Positions 6,889 to 13,784 of a DNA stretch of 22,196 nucleotides are shown piece after piece. The translations under genes and the position numbers were made by a program. Position 1 is the first letter of the stretch, and each line of letters begins with the position of its first letter. The DNA is from Sulfurivirga caldicuralii (GTDB lineage Bacteria; Pseudomonadota; Gammaproteobacteria; Thiomicrospirales; Thiomicrospiraceae): NCBI GenBank assembly GCA_015661715.1, contig DQVN01000141.1, forward strand, positions 1 to 22,196. Reading direction: 5' to 3'. The notes under the pieces are model-generated. The model made no database searches, had not been told where the DNA came from, and saw only the letters and a list, made by a program, of their open reading frames with translations.

Positions 6889-8414
6889 TGCTTCTGTCTA
6901 TTCGCACCCGTATTCTGCTGCTGTTGATCTTATTGCTGTTCTTTCCTTTACTGGTTTATCGGTTGGCTTTAGACTTCAATCGACAGTTGCTGGAACAGCA
7001 GATTATTCAACAGTCCCAAACCGTGCAAAATCTAGCCCTGATTCTGGAAAATCGACCCGATTTGTGGTCCATGCAGATTTTTCAAGGCAACCCGACGCGA
7101 CAGTTACACCACCTGGATCTCAGCCGATCAACCCTCTGGATCGTCAATCAACAGGGAAACACTACCTATGTCATTGGACGCCTGGCGCCCCAACAAGAAC
7201 AAACCCGTTTTAGCGAGGCGCCTTTCGAATGGATTGGCAAAACGACCATCCGACTGATCCACAACCTTTTTCCCCACACATTGCCCTACCTTATTCCTTT
7301 TGAATCTGATCCAGAACAATCGCTCATTCGCCAAGTACTCCAAGGCGCCACGGCCCAGCGCTTTCGCTTTGACGATCAGGGCCGACCGATTTCCTTGATG
7401 TCAGCGACACCACTATATCTGCATAATCAGTTCCAAGGTGGCATCGTTTTGGAACAGCGAGTGGATAGCCTGTTCGGCCCGCGCCTCAAACGCTTTTACC
7501 ATATCGTCGGTATCGGCACGCTGGTCATTCTCCTTCTTATCAGCGCATTCGGCTTTTATGCCATCACTCTGTCCAACCGCATTCGCCGCCTGCAACAGGA
7601 TGTCGCCCATGCTTTTGACCCCAAACGTCATCGGCTGCAGAACTTCTCAGATACCCAAACCCCCCTCTGGCAACAGGACGAAGTGGATCAACTGCGTCAT
7701 CAGATCCACGAATTACTACAGGCGCTACGACACTACGAAACCTATCTGCGCCAGTTACCCAAGGCGTTACGCCATGAACTGCATAATCCACTCAACCGCT
7801 TGCACCTCAGCCTGCAGCGATTGAAACAGACCGGCGCCCTCACGCCGTACCTGGACCAGGCCCAACGCGGGGTTGAGCAACTGCAGTATATTCTCAATGC
7901 GCTCAGCGAAGCCGGCAGCATTGAACAAAGCATCGAACAGACCCGCCCCCACCCTTACCGACTGGATGAAATGCTGCGGGCTTATTTCCATGCGCAGCAG
8001 GAGCGTTATGGCCCGCGTTTACAGATTCACATGAACGAATCCAATGCCATCTGGGTTTGTGGTGATGGCTTCCTCTTGGAGCAGGCTTTAGATAAATTGA
8101 TTGAAAACGCCATGGACTTCAGCCAGGACGGCACGGTCACCGTTACTCTATCAGCGAACAGGGAGGCGGCCATTATCGAAGTGTCCAATCCAGGACAGTT
8201 ACCCCAGGCTCTAAATGCTGAACAGATCTTCAACGGTATGACCAGCTTGCGCAGCCCAGCACAGGAAAATAGACGCCCCCATCTTGGCCTGGGGCTCTAT
8301 ATTGCCCGCTTGATCACGGAATTTCACCATGGGCAGATCATCGCCCAACAAGTTGAGGACCAGGTGATTTTTCAAATCACCCTCCCCCGTTGCCGTCCAG
8401 AGGATGCTTCATGA
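6888..8414 (+). CDS. Membrane sensor histidine kinase, PdsS-like
   Basis: Inner-membrane sensor kinase of 508 residues and likely partner of the preceding regulator. One helix lies near residues 8-27 and another near 204-227, enclosing a periplasmic sensor domain of about 175 residues with no recognised fold. A linker and coiled region (about 230-290) precede the dimerisation segment LRHELHNPL, with phosphoacceptor H296. The ATPase domain has the N box LIENAMDFS (N407) and a G2-type GLGLYIA at 467-473. The G1 region reads EVSNPGQLP (431-439) instead of the usual DxGxG. IFNGMTSLR and PHLGLGLYIARLI resemble the kinase of the dedicated sortase system. Its start overlaps the regulator stop by one base. 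Its end overlaps the converging SPOR gene by 6 bases, leaving no room for an intergenic terminator. Confidence 0.9.
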   Translation: MLLSIRTRILLLLILLLFFPLLVYRLALDFNRQLLEQQIIQQSQTVQNLALILENRPDLWSMQIFQGNPTRQLHHLDLSRSTLWIVNQQGNTTYVIGRLAPQQEQTRFSEAPFEWIGKTTIRLIHNLFPHTLPYLIPFESDPEQSLIRQVLQGATAQRFRFDDQGRPISLMSATPLYLHNQFQGGIVLEQRVDSLFGPRLKRFYHIVGIGTLVILLLISAFGFYAITLSNRIRRLQQDVAHAFDPKRHRLQNFSDTQTPLWQQDEVDQLRHQIHELLQALRHYETYLRQLPKALRHELHNPLNRLHLSLQRLKQTGALTPYLDQAQRGVEQLQYILNALSEAGSIEQSIEQTRPHPYRLDEMLRAYFHAQQERYGPRLQIHMNESNAIWVCGDGFLLEQALDKLIENAMDFSQDGTVTVTLSANREAAIIEVSNPGQLPQALNAEQIFNGMTSLRSPAQENRRPHLGLGLYIARLITEFHHGQIIAQQVEDQVIFQITLPRCRPEDAS

Positions 8415-9608
8415 AACAGGTAAGTTTTTCTGCAGATCTCGTACCGGTCGGACCCACGGGTTGATCCCTGTACGGCGCTTAACATCCTGGGCATAACGCT
8501 TCGCCTCTGCCCGATCTGCATAGTTGCCCAGAATCAGTACATAGAACATACGCCCCGAACGCTTTTGCCGCACAATGCGTGCATCACTTAAGCCCTTGCT
8601 CCGCTTTAGCTGCTCCAAACTATCCTGATCCAACACACTGGCCAGCTGTAATGTCCAATGACTTGGTGACTGGTTGGTCAGCCAAATTTCATCCGGCAAT
8701 AAGGAGGTTCCCGCCTGGGACAAACTGTCCTGGTTTGTTGAAGCAGCAACCGGCTCAGGTACGACAGGCGGGGTCGGTTCATTTATCTCAGCCGTCGGAT
8801 TTTCTTTAACAGCACTGGATTGAGTTGACACCGCATCCGTCGTCTGGGTCGGCTGGGTCGGCTGCTGGCTACGTAAGTGTTTGATCTGGGATAAGATCGT
8901 GATAAAGCGTTTATCAATCGCCTGCTCTATACGCTGGCTAAAGCGCTCCAACTTCGCATCCAACACCGCTTCGGTAATGACATTGGCCTCGCTCAACTCT
9001 GCCTTCACCTGCTCTGAAACAGTTGCTCCCTTTTTGCCGGGTGTTTGCAGCACAGCGTGCTCCAAAGCCTCAATACGCCGCAAGACATCAGTCAGGTTCG
9101 CATCATTCTGAACCATCCCCTGTTGCTCCAGTGTACTGAGACGCTGTTCAACCTGCTTCAATAGGCTTTGCAACTGCTCTGTGCTTTGGCTGACCATCTG
9201 CAACTGGCGATCGATATGGACATAGGCCATGCCGCCTGCAGCCAGCGCCAAAACCACAAAAATTACACTGATGAACAAGGTATAAAAAATGTTCTTACGG
9301 GAAGGTTCGGAATGCTGTGGCTGTGAAGTATTCATACCTGCTTCCTTTTTTTGGTTCATGGGGGTATCATTCGGTGTCTTTATACTGGACGACTTGGACC
9401 GACGAAGCCGCTTGACCGGTTCTGACAGCGATACGATGGCATCCTCCGTCTCCTCAGCACGAACTTTATCATCAGGTATCACCTCTTCTGCCGCTTTCAG
9501 CCATTGCTGGAGCGTCAGCTCTCCCCCCTGTTGCAATGCCCGGGCTTCAATTTCTGCCAAAATACGCTGACGTTCTTGCTCGAACTTGCTGGAGGCTGTT
9601 TGATTCAT
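8409..9608 (-). CDS. SPOR-domain, single-pass membrane protein
   Basis: A 399-residue bitopic protein. A cytoplasmic N-terminal part (about 1-106) is charged; one transmembrane helix (about 107-130, IFYTLFISVIFVVLALAAGG) follows. Next is a periplasmic predicted coiled coil (about 131-165 and again toward 240), a Pro/Thr/Gln-rich linker, and a C-terminal SPOR-like domain (about 315-392) beginning SHWTLQLAS and containing YVLILGNYADRAEA. SPOR domains bind denuded glycan strands at the division septum, so a cell-envelope or division role like DamX is inferred from architecture. I chose ATG at 9608 because the protein then starts with a hydrophilic segment; an upstream in-frame GTG at 9683 has no ribosome site. 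Neither start has a clear Shine-Dalgarno. It converges on the kinase gene with 6 bases shared. Confidence 0.8.
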   Translation of the reverse strand: MNQTASSKFEQERQRILAEIEARALQQGGELTLQQWLKAAEEVIPDDKVRAEETEDAIVSLSEPVKRLRRSKSSSIKTPNDTPMNQKKEAGMNTSQPQHSEPSRKNIFYTLFISVIFVVLALAAGGMAYVHIDRQLQMVSQSTEQLQSLLKQVEQRLSTLEQQGMVQNDANLTDVLRRIEALEHAVLQTPGKKGATVSEQVKAELSEANVITEAVLDAKLERFSQRIEQAIDKRFITILSQIKHLRSQQPTQPTQTTDAVSTQSSAVKENPTAEINEPTPPVVPEPVAASTNQDSLSQAGTSLLPDEIWLTNQSPSHWTLQLASVLDQDSLEQLKRSKGLSDARIVRQKRSGRMFYVLILGNYADRAEAKRYAQDVKRRTGINPWVRPVRDLQKNLPVS

Positions 9609-9905
9609 AAAAGGCACGCTAAAATAACTGGTCAACTCGCATATTACACAAAGACTCCTGAGGGTGACGCTCTTTACAGCCACGCTGCGCTACTCTGACG
9701 CAAAAATCATCGTAGGGAACGACAACTTTACATGCGAGCGAAAAACCGCCAGGACCTGGGCTGGAGGCGGGCAGCGTATAAAATATCCCTTAATAAAATC
9801 ACCACAAAACGGCTATAAGGCTTGACCAAAAAGTTATTACACCGCACGCCGCCTTAGCGCAATATTCAGGTAAGATTATAAACTTACTTTAAGGAAAGGT
9901 AGCCA
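9609..9905. other. Divergent intergenic region between SPOR gene and small membrane ORF
   Basis: Nearly 300 bases with no supported gene. For the plus-strand ORF a TATAAA element at 9877-9882 is a possible -10, but the 17-base-upstream hexamer TTAGCG is poor. On the minus strand several AT-rich hexamers near 9776-9800 could serve the SPOR gene. No terminator-like hairpin or repeat stands out. Confidence 0.4.
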
Positions 9906-10046
9906 ATGTATTCCATCACCGGTGAACATGTTCTCAAAGCCTCCTTTATGACCTTGGGTATGACAGCAATCATAGTCATTGTTGTCGGTCTGATCGTCTA
10001 TGGCCTCTACCGCGCCTTCAAGTCAAACGATGAGCCTGAGTCCTAA
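9906..10046 (+). CDS. Small single-helix membrane protein, unknown function
   Basis: A 46-residue ORF. The ATG at 9906 follows AAGGAAAGG, whose last G is 6 bases upstream, which is a good ribosome site. Residues about 16-37 form one hydrophobic helix rich in Ile/Val/Leu (MTAIIVIVVGLIVYGLY), preceded by a short polar N-terminus and followed by a charged tail ending DEPES. Size and layout resemble families of tiny bacterial inner-membrane proteins (for example DUF3149-like), but I cannot place it in one. Its last nine codons overlap the 3' end of the converging MATE gene by 29 bases. Coding status rests on the ribosome site, the clean helix and the otherwise empty gap. Confidence 0.6.
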   Translation: MYSITGEHVLKASFMTLGMTAIIVIVVGLIVYGLYRAFKSNDEPES

Positions 10047-11313
10047 CACGCATGGCTAGCAACACCCCGGCAAGGGTCAAGGCAACCACCACCCCTACCC
10101 AATAACCGGCCGCCTGCCAGGCCATGCTCCAGGCCAGCCAGGCACCCAACGGTATCCCAACGACCCAGTAGCTGATCAGGGTAACCCCCATAATCCAGCG
10201 CGTATCGCCTAACCCGCGCAGAATACCGGCGCTGCCCATTTGCAAGGCATCGGCCACCTGATAGGCCGCGGCAAACAAGAGCAATGTGCTCGCCATTTGA
10301 CGTACGGCATCATCGTGGGTAAATGCCATCGGCAAGCGCTCATGGAGTAGATAAGTAAGAATACTTAACCCCATACCCACCACCAATGACAAGACCATCC
10401 CCCGTTTCATCAACCGTACCAACGCTTGACGATTACCCTGTCCTTGCAAGCGGCCCACCTCAATGGCCAGTGCCAAGGATAAACTGAATGGCAAAATATA
10501 CAGTACCGAGGTGATATTGATGGCGATCTGGTGCCCTGCCAATGCCACCACACCAAATGGGGCAATCAACAGCGCCAGCAACATAAATAGGCTCACTTCA
10601 CTAAGCAGTGCCAATGAAGCAGGCAAGCCTAACCGAACCATTCGAGTTAAAACAGACCGATGCAGCTTCAAAGGATACAGTCGATCCAACATAGGCCTAA
10701 GTTCAGCTTTTTGCTTAAACAAAATAAAGGAGATAACAATTGCAATGATAAATGAAACCAATGTGGCCAGCGCACACCCTGCACCGCCCAGATTCATTTC
10801 AATAACAAAAAACCAGTCCAACGGGATATTGACAAGAAACAGCAGGATACTGACAAATGCCGTCCAATGAGTAAAATGCAGCCCTTCCCAGAAAAGGCGT
10901 AAGGCAAAGTAAACCCCTGCCAAAATCAAAGCAGGCAAGCCAAACAGTAAATATTGAGTAATACCCACTAGCAATACTTCATTAACAAAAAAAGGGACGA
11001 TTTTCAACATTACGATTATGATCAGACAAGCCAACACGCCGGCCCCAACACCGACAATCATGCCTTGCTGCAGCAGCACCGGCAGGAAATCCGGTTGAGT
11101 AATACGCATTTCCGCTACTTGAGGTGAAAGGATCAGCAGCACACCATAGACAAACATGATGCCCAGAAGCAAAAGATTTGCGCCGACCGCCACCACAGCC
11201 AACTCATGGGTACCCGCCCAGCCAGCCACAATCGTATCCGTTACCGCCATACCGGTGACAGCCAATTGTGCCAAAAACAACGGCCAGGCGAGAGAGACCA
11301 AACGCTTAATCAT
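10018..11313 (-). CDS. MATE-family multidrug/Na+ efflux protein (NorM-like)
   Basis: Inner-membrane cation-coupled exporter, 431 residues with about 12 hydrophobic helices, the usual length for NorM-type MATE proteins. The N-terminus LAWPLFLAQLAVTGMAVTDT, with downstream AGW and AVGAN segments, matches the first two helices of this family. The second half has the matching repeat LPASLALLSEVSLFMLLAL and ALAGHQIAINI. Substrates of such proteins are cationic drugs and dyes; the actual substrate cannot be read from sequence. The frame stays open further upstream, but ATG at 11313 puts the first helix at the right place and follows a purine-rich GGATGAGAATAAAA. This start lies within the end of the upstream small membrane gene (8-base overlap), so the two are probably co-translated. 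Confidence 0.88.
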   Translation of the reverse strand: MIKRLVSLAWPLFLAQLAVTGMAVTDTIVAGWAGTHELAVVAVGANLLLLGIMFVYGVLLILSPQVAEMRITQPDFLPVLLQQGMIVGVGAGVLACLIIIVMLKIVPFFVNEVLLVGITQYLLFGLPALILAGVYFALRLFWEGLHFTHWTAFVSILLFLVNIPLDWFFVIEMNLGGAGCALATLVSFIIAIVISFILFKQKAELRPMLDRLYPLKLHRSVLTRMVRLGLPASLALLSEVSLFMLLALLIAPFGVVALAGHQIAINITSVLYILPFSLSLALAIEVGRLQGQGNRQALVRLMKRGMVLSLVVGMGLSILTYLLHERLPMAFTHDDAVRQMASTLLLFAAAYQVADALQMGSAGILRGLGDTRWIMGVTLISYWVVGIPLGAWLAWSMAWQAAGYWVGVVVALTLAGVLLAMRVRTQAHRLT

Positions 11314-11605
11314 TTTTATTCTCATCCACAGGCATGGATATCCCTTGAGGATACAGCAAAATAACCGCCCACTTGACGGACCAGTAAATGAGCGCATAAA
11401 TCACCGGCGCCAGGGCGATCACCAGCGGCAGCCCCAGTAGAATATCCAGAAACTGCAGGTTTCCCGATATAAACCGATTGATAAACTGCTTATAAACTAA
11501 TGCATAGTACAACCAGCCCACTGCGGCACAAAATCCTGCCCCATTCAACCACCGGTGAATGCGGGGATGCAAACGTCCATAAATAAACAGAGATAACCTG
11601 CTCAT
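11306..11605 (-). CDS. Small membrane protein upstream of and overlapping the MATE exporter
   Basis: A 99-residue protein that I do not recognise. It starts at ATG 11605, preceded by AAGGGGAAT, in preference to an in-frame upstream start at 11650 that has no ribosome site. A basic N-terminus (RLHPRIHRWLNG) leads into a helix around residues 20-38, and a longer hydrophobic stretch (about 54-84, LLGLPLVIALAPVIYALIYW) makes one or two more helices. The tail is acidic. Its stop lies 8 bases inside the MATE gene, indicating an operon. It might assist or accompany the exporter, but that is only inferred from the overlap. Confidence 0.75.
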   Translation of the reverse strand: MSRLSLFIYGRLHPRIHRWLNGAGFCAAVGWLYYALVYKQFINRFISGNLQFLDILLGLPLVIALAPVIYALIYWSVKWAVILLYPQGISMPVDENKND

Positions 11606-11720
11606 ATTCCCCTTCCCTATGTTGATTTTTTGTCTTGTAGCATTTGCCAAAAAGCCTGGTTCCTTTTAAAATAAAAGTGGCAAGCGTTTTATAAATAAAA
11701 ACAAAAATGTGAGGTTGTCT

Positions 11721-12113
11721 ATGAACGATATTAATGATATTGAAGCCCTTACCCGACAAAAGCGCATGGAGTTGCGTCGCCTACAGCGGGAATTGGAGCG
11801 GCTGGAAGCGCTTAAACAAAAACGCCTGAAAGTCTCCTCTACGGAAATCCGTGATCTGGCAAAGCAAATTCAGTTGCTGGCCAAGGATCGTATGATGGAA
11901 ACCTCCGAGGTCATCCATCTGATTCAACAGGCGATCGAAAAATATGGCCTTAAAGGTGGGCGTTCCGGGGGCACCCGCGGCCCCGTTCCCCCAAAATACC
12001 GCAACCCCAATAATCCCAGTGAAACCTGGACGGGTCGTGGTCGTCAGCCCAAGTGGGTTACCGCCTTGCTGAGCCAAGGCTATACCCTTGAGCAGCTCAA
12101 AATTCAAGATTGA
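11721..12113 (+). CDS. H-NS family nucleoid-associated protein
   Basis: A 130-residue DNA-binding protein of the H-NS/BpH3 type that should oligomerise and silence AT-rich DNA. The N-terminal half (about 1-75) is a charged, Leu-rich coiled-coil oligomerisation region (RLQRELERLEALKQKR). The C-terminal part contains the family signature GPVPPKYRNP at 87-96 and TWTGRGRQPKW at 102-112; the GRGR-type loop inserts into the minor groove. The ATG at 11721 has GAGG 6 bases upstream; an in-frame GTG at 11709 overlaps that site and is rejected. It is divergent from the small membrane gene across an AT-rich 115-base gap. Its terminator overlaps the converging nudF end. It is monocistronic as far as can be seen. 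Confidence 0.92.
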   Translation: MNDINDIEALTRQKRMELRRLQRELERLEALKQKRLKVSSTEIRDLAKQIQLLAKDRMMETSEVIHLIQQAIEKYGLKGGRSGGTRGPVPPKYRNPNNPSETWTGRGRQPKWVTALLSQGYTLEQLKIQD

Positions 12114-12733
12114 TTATCGGGCCGCATTCGCGGCCTTTTTTCATTCAACTGCGGCCACTTCTGGAAAATCAACCAGTTCATGCCGATCAAGGTACTGGCC
12201 ACATTGAACTGACCGGCCTGCAAACGCCGCGCCACCTCCTCAAAGGAAAGTACATGCAGCTTGATATCCTCACCTTCCTCAGCATGCCCACCCAATAAGG
12301 GAACTCGAGATAGATCAGCCTGCGCTGCAAACACATACAACCGCTCACGGCCACCGCCTGGTGTGGGGAAAAACATGTTCACATATTCCAAATTGCGGAT
12401 TTCCACACCGGCTTCTTCTCTTGTTTCCCGGCGGCAAGCATCCTCCAGTGATTCCCCTGTATCCGCATGACCCGCCACCGGCTCCAATAACCAGGCGCGT
12501 TCATCCTGCCAATAGCTCAATGGACCAATGCGACACTGCTCCACCAAAAGCGTTGTCAACGCTTCAGGGTCGTAAATCACCACTGCTACAACCTTTTCAA
12601 AACGGCCATACTGTTCACGACACAGGATGGGTGACCACCCCCCTTGAAAGCGGGTAAAGCGCACCTGTAGCTCATCGACCTTGTAAAAACCGTCATAGAC
12701 GCGTCGGGTGGAGAGAATTTCAACTTTCTTCAC
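12104..12733 (-). CDS. nudF: NUDIX hydrolase, ADP-ribose pyrophosphatase type
   Basis: Predicted to cleave ADP-ribose and related nucleoside diphosphate sugars. The 209-residue chain has a complete Nudix box at residues 88-110: G88, E94, R102-E103 and the catalytic E106-E107 followed by AGV. Before it, WLLEPVAG matches the WLLE-(M/P)-VAG segment of E. coli NudF, and DEDIKLHV-like sequence (EDIKLHVLSFEE) follows. The start is taken as GTG at 12733, the only sensible start at the right distance before the first strand; this overlaps the alr stop by 14 bases. A GGAG lies 10 bases upstream of it. It is the last gene of the dnaB-alr-nudF string. The C-terminus (PRMRPDNQS) is encoded over the H-NS family terminator. 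Substrate is inferred from family. Confidence 0.85.
   Translation of the reverse strand: MKKVEILSTRRVYDGFYKVDELQVRFTRFQGGWSPILCREQYGRFEKVVAVVIYDPEALTTLLVEQCRIGPLSYWQDERAWLLEPVAGHADTGESLEDACRRETREEAGVEIRNLEYVNMFFPTPGGGRERLYVFAAQADLSRVPLLGGHAEEGEDIKLHVLSFEEVARRLQAGQFNVASTLIGMNWLIFQKWPQLNEKRPRMRPDNQS
12120..12141 (+). terminator. Intrinsic terminator of the H-NS family gene, inside nudF 3' end
   Basis: GGCCGC (12120-12125), loop ATTC and GCGGCC (12130-12135) form a perfect 6-base GC stem followed by six Ts (12136-12141). It begins 7 bases after the H-NS family stop. It lies wholly inside the last codons of nudF on the other strand, which therefore encode a basic, proline-containing tail. Confidence 0.9.
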
Positions 12734-13784
12734 GATGGACACGCTCCGTAATGGCACACAACAATTCATAAGCGATGGTACCGGCTTGCTGAGCAACCAG
12801 CGTGACCGACACCTGATCCCCCCACAACTCCACCGACTCACCCGGTTGAATGCCATCTCTTGCCGGATGGTCAGTGATATCCACACACAACATATCCATG
12901 GACACGCGCCCCACAATGGGGGCCGTTGCACCCGCCAACCAGACCGGCGTGCCCGACGCCGTATGGCGCGGATAGCCATCGCCATAGCCTGCGGCCACTA
13001 CGGCCAAAATTGAGGGCCGTCCAGCCACCCAATCCAATCCATAGCCCACCCCCTCGCCTGCGCCAACCTGTTTAATGGCGATCACCTCACTCAAAAAGTG
13101 CATGACCGCCTGCCGTTGCCGCAACAAATCCGTGGCGCCGTAGAGTCCAATACCCGGACGCACCCAGTCATAATGGCTGTTAGGATAGCGGATCAATCCA
13201 GCCGTATTGGCCAAGGAACGCTGCGCTGCCCATGGCACTGTGGCGCGCTCAAAACGCTCAATCTGGATGGGGGTAAACCTGTCATTCTCTTCATCGGCGC
13301 AGGCCAAATGGCTCAAGGCATGCACCTGTGCCCGTGGCAACAGCTTACGTAGCCGTTGAATAAGGACTTTGCTATCTGACCAGGCAAAGCCTAACCGATG
13401 CATCCCCGTATCCAGTTTGACCCACAGACGCCAGGGGTAATCCGCATCGCACTCGACCAACCACTGTAGTTGTTCATAACGATGAATCACCAGCTCCAAT
13501 TGTAAAGATCGGGCCGTCTGCGCCTCTTGTGGGGAAAACAGCCCCTCCAACAGTAAAATCGGCTGCGCCAATCCTAATGCGCGCAATGATTCCGCTTCTT
13601 CCACACAGGCCACTGCAAAGCCGTCGGCCCGATCCGCCAGGGTCTCAGCAGCAAAGCGCAATCCATGACCATAGGCGTTGGCTTTGACCACTGCCCAGAT
13701 ACGACACTGAGGAGCATAGGCCTTGATCAGCGCAAAATTATGCTGCAGGGCGGCGCGAGAAAGCCGGATCTTGCAGGGGCGCAT
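12720..13784 (-). CDS. alr: Alanine racemase, PLP-dependent
   Basis: Interconverts L- and D-alanine, supplying D-Ala for peptidoglycan, in the cytoplasm. The 354-residue length is typical. The PLP lysine is K34 in AVVKANAYGHG. The catalytic tyrosine of the opposite face is Y248 in GVGYGLDW. HRLGF (129-133), the AGYGDGYPR segment and GRVSMDM are further family marks. The ATG overlaps the dnaB stop by one base (TAATG), with a G-rich AGGGGG stretch upstream. The nudF start lies inside its 3' end. The dnaB-alr neighbourhood is common in gammaproteobacteria. The chain looks intact. Confidence 0.95.
   Translation of the reverse strand: MRPCKIRLSRAALQHNFALIKAYAPQCRIWAVVKANAYGHGLRFAAETLADRADGFAVACVEEAESLRALGLAQPILLLEGLFSPQEAQTARSLQLELVIHRYEQLQWLVECDADYPWRLWVKLDTGMHRLGFAWSDSKVLIQRLRKLLPRAQVHALSHLACADEENDRFTPIQIERFERATVPWAAQRSLANTAGLIRYPNSHYDWVRPGIGLYGATDLLRQRQAVMHFLSEVIAIKQVGAGEGVGYGLDWVAGRPSILAVVAAGYGDGYPRHTASGTPVWLAGATAPIVGRVSMDMLCVDITDHPARDGIQPGESVELWGDQVSVTLVAQQAGTIAYELLCAITERVHREES

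Noticed and set aside
9609..9683. N-terminal extension of the SPOR protein from an upstream GTG
   Set aside because: No ribosome site, and the added 25 residues look unlike the rest of the protein. The ATG at 9608 is simpler, though it too lacks a good ribosome site.
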